7,117 nucleotides of DNA from positions 1 through 7,117 of the forward strand of contig CAZQJX010000121.1 of the NCBI GenBank assembly GCA_964592965.1, given 5' to 3'. The position numbers and the translations under genes are program-made. The stretch comes from CAZKMM01 sp964592965. Its GTDB lineage: Bacteria > RBG-13-61-14 > DRUE01. Of the stretch, positions 1 to 6,068 are shown in pieces. The notes beneath the pieces are model-generated. The model searched no databases and had not been told where the DNA came from. It saw only the letters and a list, made by a program, of their open reading frames with translations. The first letter of the stretch is position 1, and each line of letters starts with the position of its first letter.

Positions 1-935
1 GTGCCAGAGAAGATGAGCTTTCTTTTGTGGCTTCTGCCCAGTATCTTGAAGAGGCGAAGAAAACCAGAGCTGGTGCTTTGATTGTCAAGGAGAAAGGCTG
101 GGCGCAGTCCAAGCCTGCGCTCATTGCCCAAGACCCCTACAGAGCATTTATTCAGGCGGAAAAGCTTTTGTTGCCTGCTCCTGGTTTTTCTTGGGGAATT
201 CATAACAGCGCGGTTATAGCTGAAAATGTTAAGATAGCTGAACCTGTATGGATTGGTCCTTATGTGGTAGTAGAAAAGGGTGCTCAGATAGGAGCCAGAA
301 CAAGAATAGATGCTCATTGCTATATTGGCAGAGATGTAAAAATAGGCGAGGGATGCCATCTATATCCGAATGTAAAAATTCTTGACCGATGCGAGATTGG
401 CAAAAACTGCATAATTCACCCCGGAGTGGTAATTGGTTCAGATGGATTTGGGTTCCTTTTAGGCGAAGCGGGGCATGAGAAAATTCCACAGATAGGAAAA
501 GTGGTCATTGGCGATGATGTGGAGATAGGCGCACTTTGCGCTATTGACCGTGCCAGTTTAGATGAAACTGTAATTGGCTCAGGAACAAAAATGGATAATC
601 TTGTTCATATTGCTCATTCTGTAAGGATTGGAAAGAACTGCATTATTTTAGCAGGAACAGTTATTGGCGGGTCTAGTGAAATTGGCGATGGATGCCTGAT
701 TTCTGGAAATGTCACCATTAAAGACCATATAAAAATAGGCTCTGGCTCCAAGATTGTTGGCACCAGCGGTGTGCTTGACGACCTTGCGCCTAATAGCGTT
801 GTTTGGGGTATGCCAGCAATGCCGTTTTCTCAGGCAAAGCGTGTTTATCTTCGGCTCCGCCAACTTCCAGAATTGTTTAACAGATTGCGTAAGCTGGAGA
901 AGATAGTTAAAGAAAAAATTGAAAATAAAAAATAA
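1..935 (+). CDS. lpxD: UDP-3-O-acylglucosamine N-acyltransferase LpxD (5' end cut by window edge)
   Basis: LpxD adds the N-linked hydroxyacyl chain from acyl-ACP to UDP-3-O-acylglucosamine, the third step of lipid A synthesis, in the cytoplasm. The reading frame is open from base 3, and the residues read before the GTG at 27 (DELSFV) already match the family's N-terminal uridine-binding domain. That GTG is therefore internal, and roughly the first 40 residues lie outside the window. From about base 195 the protein is a left-handed beta-helix of hexapeptide repeats of the [IV]GxxxxI kind. Diagnostic stretches are VIGSDGFGF, KIPQIGKVVIGDDVEIGA, AIDRASLDE and NLVHIAHSV. The catalytic histidine (E. 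coli His239) matches the His codon at 615-617. The C-terminus is a helix, as is usual for LpxD. The gene is followed after 16 bases by the usg-like gene rather than by fabZ/lpxA, the more familiar neighbours. Confidence 0.96.
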   Translation, partial: AREDELSFVASAQYLEEAKKTRAGALIVKEKGWAQSKPALIAQDPYRAFIQAEKLLLPAPGFSWGIHNSAVIAENVKIAEPVWIGPYVVVEKGAQIGARTRIDAHCYIGRDVKIGEGCHLYPNVKILDRCEIGKNCIIHPGVVIGSDGFGFLLGEAGHEKIPQIGKVVIGDDVEIGALCAIDRASLDETVIGSGTKMDNLVHIAHSVRIGKNCIILAGTVIGGSSEIGDGCLISGNVTIKDHIKIGSGSKIVGTSGVLDDLAPNSVVWGMPAMPFSQAKRVYLRLRQLPELFNRLRKLEKIVKEKIENKK

Positions 936-951
936 TCTGCCATCTTCTAAA

Positions 952-1974
952 ATGATGGAAGGCAAGGTTTATAAAGTAGGGATAGTTGGCGCCACAGGGC
1001 TGGTGGGAGGGGAGCTAATTCAGCTTCTTGAGCGTGAGGGCTTTCCAATAGAGTCGCTTAAGCTTTTTGCCAGCTTTGATGATGCAGGCGAGCAGATGGA
1101 GTTTATGAGCGAGCAAATTATGGTAGAGGCAATCCGGGCGGATTATTTTAAAGAGCTTGACCTTGTATTTTTCTCTGCTCACCCAATGGTAAGCAGGGAT
1201 TTAGCAGAAGATGCAGAAAAAGCAGGGGTATGGGTGATAGATACCAGCAGGTGGTGGAGGTTGCATCCAGATGTGCCACTGGTTGTGCCTGAGGTAAATC
1301 CTGAGACGCTTGAGCTTGGGAAAAGAAAAATCATTGCTTCTCCTTCTCCAGCATCAGTTGCCCTTTCGCTGGTGCTGGCTCCGCTTGAGCGAGAGTTTGG
1401 TTTAAAAAGGGTAGGTGCGGTTGCTCTTTATGGTAGCACTCAGGAAGGAAGGCTCGGGTTTGAAGAGCATCAATGGCAGACCATTGCTATTTTTAATCAG
1501 CAGGAATTTGAGGTTAAAAAATTTCCCCGGCAGAGCGCCTTTAATATTTTTCCGCAGGTAGGTAAGTTTGTAGGAGATGAGACCGAAGAGAAACAGGATG
1601 TTAAAAATGAGCTTTACAAAATTTTTCCTCAGGCGGATTTTAAATTCAGCATTACCTGCGCGCAGGTGCCAATTTTTTGCGGATTGAGCATTGCTTTGTT
1701 TGTTGAGCTTAAAAAGAATGCTTCTACACAAAATCTTCGTGAGGCTTTTCAAAAAAGCTCAGGCATTAAACTAATGGATGAGCCAGAAAAAGAGATATAT
1801 CCTGATACCCTAGCCAGCCTAGAAGAAGATAATGTTTTGGTGGGAAGGATAAGGAAGGATGCGAGCGGTGATAATTCTTTTCAGCTCTGGCTCAGCTCAG
1901 ATAATCTGAGAAAAGGCTCAGCCCTGAATATGATTCAAATTGCCAAATTACTTATTGAAAAAGGTCTGCTTTAG
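952..1974 (+). CDS. Asd-family (Usg-type) protein lacking the catalytic residues
   Basis: The 340-residue protein has the fold of aspartate-semialdehyde dehydrogenase. An N-terminal nucleotide-binding motif, GIVGATGLVG, lies at residues 10-19, PLVVPEVNPE at 109-118, and a dimerisation/catalytic domain follows. A true Asd has NPNC at the active site; here the equivalent stretch is SPSP (130-133), so the cysteine is replaced by proline. The RVPxxxGH motif becomes QVPIFCGL (238-245), losing both the substrate-binding arginine and the catalytic histidine. From memory, E. coli Usg likewise lacks the cysteine and arginine but keeps the histidine. The enzyme is therefore unlikely to make aspartate semialdehyde, and its role is unknown. 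I chose ATG 952 because GIVGATG then sits near the N-terminus. A TTG at 919 would add 11 residues and overlap lpxD. Neither start has a good ribosome binding site. The 3' end overlaps the opposing GNAT gene. Confidence 0.85.
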   Translation: MMEGKVYKVGIVGATGLVGGELIQLLEREGFPIESLKLFASFDDAGEQMEFMSEQIMVEAIRADYFKELDLVFFSAHPMVSRDLAEDAEKAGVWVIDTSRWWRLHPDVPLVVPEVNPETLELGKRKIIASPSPASVALSLVLAPLEREFGLKRVGAVALYGSTQEGRLGFEEHQWQTIAIFNQQEFEVKKFPRQSAFNIFPQVGKFVGDETEEKQDVKNELYKIFPQADFKFSITCAQVPIFCGLSIALFVELKKNASTQNLREAFQKSSGIKLMDEPEKEIYPDTLASLEEDNVLVGRIRKDASGDNSFQLWLSSDNLRKGSALNMIQIAKLLIEKGLL

Positions 1975-2634
1975 CTCCCTGAAAACCCCCTTTAAAGCCA
2001 GCCATTCAAAATATGCATTCATCTTGATTTCACGGATTATAAATTCTTTTGTTTTCAAGCGAGGCAGGGTTTGAGGATTTAGCTTGTTAAGGGCGAGCTT
2101 TTTAGCGATTTCTTCCCAGACTTTTATCTGACCGCTTGTGACTAATACAGGCTTAAATCCCATTTTAAGATAAAGCCTGATGGCAGAAAGACGAAAGCTT
2201 TCCGTCTGAAGCATTGCCCTTTGATAGTGGTTTTTGGCAAAATAATCAAGACAGGCAAGAACAAGATACCTTCCCAGTCCTTTTCCTCTAAATTCCCTTT
2301 TAAGGGCGAGCATAAAAATAAATCCAGTTTTTAAGTCCAATCCTGGCCAAGAAAAGGCACAGACCGAGCCAACAGGAACTTTCTGGACGCAGAGAAAAAT
2401 TAATCTCTCTGGCGAAAAGCTCCTATGGCTCTTTATAAAAGTCTGAAAGCTCTTTTCATTCCAAAAATCACCAAAAGCATCTTTCATTATCTCAACCCAG
2501 TAAGGTTCATCACCAGGCTGATAAGAACGAAGAATAAAAGGATAGGGAGGCTGAACAGAGAAGTCTCCATCAAGATTTTCCCTTACCAGCTCCAGCAGAG
2601 GATACTCTTCTTTAAAAAAATATCTTTGACTCAA
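1948..2634 (-). CDS. GNAT-family N-acetyltransferase
   Basis: This 228-residue protein has a central GNAT domain at about residues 33-170. The acetyl-CoA pyrophosphate-binding motif A is clear (RGKGLG, 116-121, after the beta strand FIFMLALKREF), and so is the motif B segment SAIRLYLKMGFKPV (150-163). The opening phrase LRSYQPGDEPYW resembles the start of GNAT domains in mycothiol-synthase-like proteins. About 60 residues after the domain are predicted helical and lysine-rich, which I cannot assign. The substrate cannot be deduced. The start is TTG; its last two bases and the next A form the TGA stop of the upstream gene (TTGA overlap). The frame is closed by a stop a few codons further upstream and there is no ATG before residue 50, so TTG with translational coupling is the best start. 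It is the last gene of the minus-strand unit, and its stop lies inside the opposing usg-like gene. Confidence 0.85.
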   Translation of the reverse strand: MSQRYFFKEEYPLLELVRENLDGDFSVQPPYPFILRSYQPGDEPYWVEIMKDAFGDFWNEKSFQTFIKSHRSFSPERLIFLCVQKVPVGSVCAFSWPGLDLKTGFIFMLALKREFRGKGLGRYLVLACLDYFAKNHYQRAMLQTESFRLSAIRLYLKMGFKPVLVTSGQIKVWEEIAKKLALNKLNPQTLPRLKTKEFIIREIKMNAYFEWLALKGVFRELKQTFFNK

Positions 2635-3089
2635 TGGGTGATAAAATCATCTGGAAGGATGTTTTCTTTAAGACCCCCGCCTTTTACCTCCAAAAGACAT
2701 TTTCCATCAAATCCCACTGCCTGCTCTGCTTCTGGCTCACAGAAATAATTGGCTAAAGTTAAGGTTTTTATCAAAGCTATAATGCCACGGAAGGCATAAT
2801 TTGAGCTCTGTTCCATTTTATATAAGTATTCTTCCTGTTTTTCTGGGGGAAGATTAGAGAATGTATGGCGATACCCTTGAGCTAAAGGTGCCATTTCCAG
2901 AGATTTAATAATAAGAATAATTCCTGCCCGAAAGAGTGCGGGAGCTTTGTTAATCATCTCTTCCATATTGTCAATAACCCGCTCAAGGTCAGGCTTGGGA
3001 TTAAAATCTTCCTGGCGATGAATAAGCGCTAAGACAAAATTCTTTAGCGTTTCTCTGGTTGATGAGCTTAGCCTTTCTTCTTCCGCCAT
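2631..3089 (-). CDS. Small helical protein resembling gluconate 2-dehydrogenase subunit 3
   Basis: This 152-residue, mostly alpha-helical protein has no signal peptide or twin-arginine motif. Its pattern matches, in my reading, the gluconate 2-dehydrogenase subunit 3-like family: a start with a serine-rich stretch then RETLKNFV, a middle FSNLPPEKQEEYLYKME (residues about 77-93), an arginine followed by a LIKTL helix, then ANYFCEPEAEQAVGFDG (113-129), which parallels the family's 'YY..P.....GY.G' ending. Family members usually accompany, or are fused to, an FAD-dependent GMC-type oxidoreductase. No such gene is in this window, so the electron-transfer role is not supported by context and the family call itself is tentative. 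ATG 3089 is secure because AGGAGG lies five bases upstream. The gene starts 14 bases after the small basic ORF and ends in a TTGA overlap with the GNAT gene, so these three are probably cotranscribed. Confidence 0.75.
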   Translation of the reverse strand: MAEEERLSSSTRETLKNFVLALIHRQEDFNPKPDLERVIDNMEEMINKAPALFRAGIILIIKSLEMAPLAQGYRHTFSNLPPEKQEEYLYKMEQSSNYAFRGIIALIKTLTLANYFCEPEAEQAVGFDGKCLLEVKGGGLKENILPDDFITH

Positions 3090-3094
3090 CTTTC

Positions 3095-3100
3095 CCTCCT
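3095..3100 (-). promoter_or_regulatory. Ribosome binding site of the helical protein
   Basis: On the minus strand this reads AGGAGG, a full match to the anti-Shine-Dalgarno core, five bases before the ATG at 3089. It lies between the stop of the small basic ORF and this start, and it fixes the start of the helical protein. It is the strongest ribosome binding site I found in the window. Confidence 0.85.
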
Positions 3101-3103
3101 AAG

Positions 3104-3232
3104 TTATTCTTGCTCAGGATGAATTGGAAATTTGGGCGTGAGTCCGCGCCTACGAATCCTTTTATTGGCTTTGCCCAACTTTCTCCTTCTTATTCTCCTC
3201 CTTACTCTCGTCTTGGCAGTGTTACTGACCAT
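3104..3232 (-). CDS. 42-residue arginine/lysine-rich small protein
   Basis: This ORF is below common length cut-offs and fills the otherwise empty 163-base gap between rlmH and the helical protein. It begins with ATG and ends with TAA. It encodes 42 residues, 11 Arg and 5 Lys against 2 Glu. It opens MVSNTAKTRVRRRIRRRKLG, continues with a KANKRIRRRG stretch, and ends in a non-basic tail reading LTPKFPIHPEQE. AAGGGGG lies six bases before the start. Spacing is operon-like: 20 bases after the rlmH stop and 14 before the next start. The composition suggests RNA binding, for example a ribosome-associated peptide, which would fit its place beside rsfS and rlmH; that is inference. It does not match ribosomal proteins S20, S21, S22, THX or L34 as I know them. 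A caveat is that purine-rich DNA reads as Arg/Lys by chance, but the tail is not purine-rich. Confidence 0.72.
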   Translation of the reverse strand: MVSNTAKTRVRRRIRRRKLGKANKRIRRRGLTPKFPIHPEQE

Positions 3233-3238
3233 TTTTAT

Positions 3239-3245
3239 CCCCCTT
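3239..3245 (-). promoter_or_regulatory. Probable ribosome binding site of the 42-residue ORF
   Basis: The minus strand reads AAGGGGG here, six bases before the ATG at 3232. It is G-rich at the right distance but is not a perfect AGGAGG. It is one of the arguments that the small basic ORF is translated. Confidence 0.6.
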
Positions 3246-3252
3246 GAGCTTT

Positions 3253-3708
3253 TTAATGATGATACCCTGTTTTTTGTAAAATGTTAAGTGCCCGATATAT
3301 CTGCTCAATTAAAATTAATCTTGCCAACTCGTGCGGAAAAGTCATTTTGCTCAGGGCAAGGATTTTGTCTGCTCGCTTCTTAACCTCTTCAGAAAGACCA
3401 TAAGCTCCGCCAATAATAAAAATTACATTCCTACCCTGATTAATAACTTTTTTAATCAGCTGGGCAAAATCTATGCTGGTGAGAAGTTCTCCTTTTTCAT
3501 CAAGGACTACAATATAGCCAGATTTAGGCAGGTGGTTAATAATTCTTTTCCCTTCATCTTCAATCATTCTCTCGGGCGCACCTTTTCCGTCCGCTAGTTC
3601 GCAAACCACTAGCTCTATGCCTTTGCCCAGCCTTTTCACATATTCCTGAATCTTTTTTTGAATGTGCTCGTCTTTTATTCTTCCGACCGCGACCAGATAA
3701 ATTTTCAT
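3253..3708 (-). CDS. rlmH: 23S rRNA (pseudouridine(1915)-N3)-methyltransferase RlmH
   Basis: RlmH is a SPOUT-class, knotted-fold enzyme that uses S-adenosylmethionine to methylate pseudouridine 1915 in helix 69 of 23S rRNA, acting on assembled 70S ribosomes. The 151-residue length is typical. Visible family signatures are the N-terminus MKIYLVAVGRIK, LDEKGELLTSIDFA (69-82), the SAM-binding loop FIIGGAYGLS (97-106), the stretch LSKMTFPHELARLILIEQIYRA (119-140), and a C-terminal GYHH corresponding to the usual PYHH/PYHK. The start codon overlaps the rsfS stop as ATGA, indicating translational coupling. The pairing of rsfS and rlmH is widely conserved and places two ribosome-maturation functions together. 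Only 20 bases separate its stop from the small basic ORF. Confidence 0.96.
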   Translation of the reverse strand: MKIYLVAVGRIKDEHIQKKIQEYVKRLGKGIELVVCELADGKGAPERMIEDEGKRIINHLPKSGYIVVLDEKGELLTSIDFAQLIKKVINQGRNVIFIIGGAYGLSEEVKKRADKILALSKMTFPHELARLILIEQIYRALNILQKTGYHH

Positions 3709-4124
3709 CTCTCATCTTCGCTTGTGCTGGAAGAAGTTTGTGGGATTTTCATTCTCGGAGCATCTCCCCAGAGCTTTTCCAGCTCATAAAAATCCCTCAG
3801 CTCCTTGTAAAAAATATGAATGACAACATCGTCCCAGTCAATCACCACCCATCTTCCCTCTCTTTCGCCTTCCACACCCAAAGGCTTAATACCAGTTTGA
3901 GCAATCATTGCTAAAATGCTTTCAAAGATCGCCTGCACCTGCCTTGTGCTATCCCCATGCATAATCACAAAATAATCTGTGTAGTCCACGAGCTTTCCTA
4001 CTCTAAGAACAACAGGCTCCTGCGCCTTCATTGCCATTCCTGCTTCAACAGCTAAAAGCGCCTTTTTTCTGCTGGATAGAGCTTTGGCTTTTTTCTTCTT
4101 CTTTGTCTGGGTTTTGGTGCTCAT
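3705..4124 (-). CDS. rsfS: Ribosomal silencing factor RsfS (Iojap family)
   Basis: RsfS binds ribosomal protein uL14 on the 50S subunit and blocks 30S joining, lowering translation in starved or stationary cells. The 139-residue sequence carries the whole family core: SRKKALLAVEAGMAMKAQEP (18-37), DYTDYFVIMHGDSTRQVQAI (47-66), GVEGEREGRWVVIDWDDVVI (83-102), then HIFYKELRDFYELEKLWGDAP. There are two additions to the core. The first is an N-terminal lysine-rich extension of about 15 residues (TKTQTKKKKKAKA), and the second is a serine-rich C-terminal tail (QTSSSTSEDER). The ATG at 4124 has no clear ribosome binding site. I saw no alternative in-frame start between it and the core, so the extension is probably real. 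It follows nadD after 19 bases, a classic arrangement, and its stop overlaps the rlmH start. Confidence 0.96.
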   Translation of the reverse strand: MSTKTQTKKKKKAKALSSRKKALLAVEAGMAMKAQEPVVLRVGKLVDYTDYFVIMHGDSTRQVQAIFESILAMIAQTGIKPLGVEGEREGRWVVIDWDDVVIHIFYKELRDFYELEKLWGDAPRMKIPQTSSSTSEDER

Positions 4125-4143
4125 TTAGGATTATTGCTCAATT

Positions 4144-4788
4144 TCATTTTTTATAAAGCCCATTTTCCAAGATATATTCCATTACTCGGCGGGGAAGAAG
4201 ATAGCGGATAGACTTTCCTTCTCTTACCAGCTTGCGAATCATACTGGCAGAGATGTTGAGCTCAGTGACCTCTGTAAATATGACCTTGTTCCCAGATTCG
4301 TGAATAAACTCCATATCTTTGCTGTGCCATTTGAACTGCGCTCTTATTTTATCTGGCACCATTTTGCTAGGAGCTACCTTTGGACTGCCAGGGCGAGTGG
4401 TGACAATAAAATTGGTCTCAGAAAAAAGCTCCTGCCAGTGATACCAGGTATCTATTTCTAAAAAAGCATCTATTCCCAAAATAAAATAAAAATCTGCTTC
4501 TGGATTTTGCTTTTTTAGCTCCCGCATGGTCTCTATGGTGTAGCTTTTTCCGGGACGGAGAATCTCAAGGTCAGATACCTCAAAATGGTCATTTCCAGTT
4601 ATTGCCAGCGTGACCATTTTCAGCCGATGAAGCGGGTCAATTATCTCCTCTCCTTCTTTATGAGGTGGATTGGCGCTGGGAACAAAAATTACCTTTTTCA
4701 GCTTGAACTTCTGCCAGATTTCTTCCGCAGTGCGCAAATGACCAAAATGAATGGGATTAAATGTGCCTCCATAAACACCAATGTTCAC
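4144..4788 (-). CDS. nadD: Nicotinate-nucleotide adenylyltransferase NadD
   Basis: NadD transfers AMP from ATP to nicotinate mononucleotide, giving deamido-NAD, the penultimate step of NAD synthesis. The 214 residues show the complete nucleotidyltransferase fold. GGTFNPIHFGHL (7-18) carries the HxGH ATP-binding motif (His14, His17), PSANPPHK (37-44) is the nucleotide/substrate loop, and LGIDAFLEIDTWYHW (104-118) is family-typical. ISASMIR (179-185) is the C-terminal ATP-binding signature, and the protein ends MEYILENGLY as many NadD proteins do. The start is GTG, supported by GGTGAGG four bases upstream and by the motif lying only seven residues in. It sits 16 bases after proA and 19 before rsfS. 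Confidence 0.97.
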   Translation of the reverse strand: MNIGVYGGTFNPIHFGHLRTAEEIWQKFKLKKVIFVPSANPPHKEGEEIIDPLHRLKMVTLAITGNDHFEVSDLEILRPGKSYTIETMRELKKQNPEADFYFILGIDAFLEIDTWYHWQELFSETNFIVTTRPGSPKVAPSKMVPDKIRAQFKWHSKDMEFIHESGNKVIFTEVTELNISASMIRKLVREGKSIRYLLPRRVMEYILENGLYKK

Positions 4789-4792
4789 TTTG

Positions 4793-4799
4793 CCTCACC
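4793..4799 (-). promoter_or_regulatory. Ribosome binding site deciding the nadD GTG start
   Basis: The minus strand reads GGTGAGG four bases before the GTG at 4788. It lies in the 16-base gap after the proA stop. Together with the position of the GGTFNP motif it supports GTG as the true nadD start. Confidence 0.7.
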
Positions 4800-4804
4800 C
4801 CTTT

Positions 4805-6064
4805 TTATTTTTCTCTTATCTGACCGCTTCCCAAAACCACAAATTTACAAACCGTAAGCTCCTCAAGACCCATTGGTCCATAGGCGTGAAGCCGGGTGGT
4901 ACTGATTCCAATTTCTGCGCCCAAGCCATATTGAAAGCCATCGCTGAAGCGGGTAGAAGCATTTACCATTACTGAGCTGGAATCCACCTGCTGGATAAAT
5001 TCCATTGCCCGTGAATAATTCTCAGTAATGATAGAATCTGTATGGTCAGAGCCGTATTTTTGAATATGTTTTATTGCCTCGTCCACACCATTAACTATTT
5101 TAACAGCTAGAACAAGGTCAAGATATTCTGCATACCAGTCGTCTTCTGTGGCTGGCTTTGCCTGTGGAAGGATTTTTCTGGTTTTTTCGCACCCTCTCAA
5201 TTCCACTCCTGCCTGAGCAAACATCTCTGCCATTTGAGGAAGGAATTTTTCTGCCACTGGCTCATCTACAAGGAGTGTTTCCATAGCGTTGCAGACAGAT
5301 GGTCTTTGCACTTTAGCATTGTAGCAGATTTTTAAAGCTTTGGCTAGGTCTGCATCACGGTCAACAAAGATATGGCACACACCTTTATAATGCTTGAGCA
5401 CAGGAATTGTGCTCTGCTCAACCACTTTTCTGATAAGCGCCTCTCCGCCACGAGGTATAACCAAATCAATATATTCATCAAGTTTGAGTAGCTCATCAAC
5501 AGCTTTTCTATCAGTGGTTGATACCACCTGAATAGAAGCAGGGTCAAGCTCTGCCTGGCTCAAAGCCTTTGAAATAACCTCTCCGAGAGCAAGATTGGAA
5601 TTAATCGCCTCAGAGCCACCTCTTAAAATAACCGCATTTCCGCTTTTTAGGCAGAGGCTGGCTGATTCAACAGTGACATTTGGTCGTGCCTCATAAATCA
5701 TCAAAATAACACCAAGCGGAATGCGCATTTTTCCAACAATCAATCCATTAGGGCGCATCCACATTCCGGTAATTTTCCCCACTGGGTCAGGAAGATTAAT
5801 CACTTCACGCACGCTCTCCGCCATTGCTTGAATTCTTTCTGAGGTAAGCTGAAGCCTGTCAAGAAGGGCTGAGCTTAATCCCTTTTCCCTGCCCTGCTCA
5901 ATGTCTTTTTCATTGGCAGAGATTATTTTATCCTGCTCTTCAATAAGACCTTTGGCAATGGCTTGTAAGGCTTGGTTCTTTTGAGCGCTACTTGCTTGAC
6001 GCAGGCTTAATTTTGCTTTTTTAGCCCTCTGGGCAAGCTCAAGCATATCTTTTTCCAAGCTCAT
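4805..6064 (-). CDS. proA: Gamma-glutamyl phosphate reductase ProA
   Basis: ProA reduces gamma-glutamyl phosphate with NADPH to glutamate 5-semialdehyde, which cyclises on the way to proline. The 419-residue length matches the family. It has the aldehyde-dehydrogenase-like fold. RIPLGVILMIYEARPNVTVE (114-133) and SGNAVILRGGSEA (141-153) form the cofactor domain, LVIPRGG (201-207) follows, and the catalytic cysteine is Cys258 in RPSVCNAMETLL. The C-terminal part has GSDHTDSIIT, VNASTRFSDGFQYGLGAEIG and RLHAYGPMGLEELT, all standard. ATG 6064 is backed by a GAGGTGG ribosome binding site four bases upstream. The gene follows proB after 25 bases, the usual proBA pair. ProB and ProA act together because the phosphate intermediate is unstable. 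Confidence 0.98.
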   Translation of the reverse strand: MSLEKDMLELAQRAKKAKLSLRQASSAQKNQALQAIAKGLIEEQDKIISANEKDIEQGREKGLSSALLDRLQLTSERIQAMAESVREVINLPDPVGKITGMWMRPNGLIVGKMRIPLGVILMIYEARPNVTVESASLCLKSGNAVILRGGSEAINSNLALGEVISKALSQAELDPASIQVVSTTDRKAVDELLKLDEYIDLVIPRGGEALIRKVVEQSTIPVLKHYKGVCHIFVDRDADLAKALKICYNAKVQRPSVCNAMETLLVDEPVAEKFLPQMAEMFAQAGVELRGCEKTRKILPQAKPATEDDWYAEYLDLVLAVKIVNGVDEAIKHIQKYGSDHTDSIITENYSRAMEFIQQVDSSSVMVNASTRFSDGFQYGLGAEIGISTTRLHAYGPMGLEELTVCKFVVLGSGQIREK

Positions 6065-6068
6065 TTTT

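Noticed and set aside
27..29. GTG as the start of lpxD
   Set aside because: The frame is open back to base 3 and the preceding residues match the LpxD N-terminal domain, so the gene begins outside the window.
229..489. Minus-strand ORF inside lpxD, with similar shadows at 648-965, 1402-1752 and several others
   Set aside because: All lie antisense to, or in another frame of, genes with clear family motifs. None shows a motif or sensible start signal.
195..770. Short recurring motifs in lpxD as DNA repeats
   Set aside because: They are degenerate codings of the hexapeptide repeats of the beta-helix, not nucleotide repeats; no CRISPR-like spacing or identity.
1976..2000. AAAGGGGG / GGTCTGC region near the convergent junction as a terminator hairpin
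   Set aside because: Only weak pairing of about five bases with a long loop can be drawn, with no T run in the right place on either strand.
2611..2621. T/A homopolymer near the GNAT 5' end as a programmed frameshift site
   Set aside because: The run gives a slippery-looking U stretch right after the start, but both overlapping genes are complete in their own frames and no domain is split, so no frameshift is needed.
2425..2748. Plus-strand 107-residue ORF opposite the GNAT and helical-protein genes
   Set aside because: It is antisense to two well-supported genes, has no recognisable domain, and has low-complexity basic composition.
3059..3247. Plus-strand 62-residue ORF in the rlmH-helical protein gap
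   Set aside because: It starts inside the N-terminal codons of the helical gene on the other strand and is Pro/Ser/Phe-rich, as expected for the complement of the purine-rich basic ORF. The minus-strand ORF has the ribosome binding site and operon spacing.
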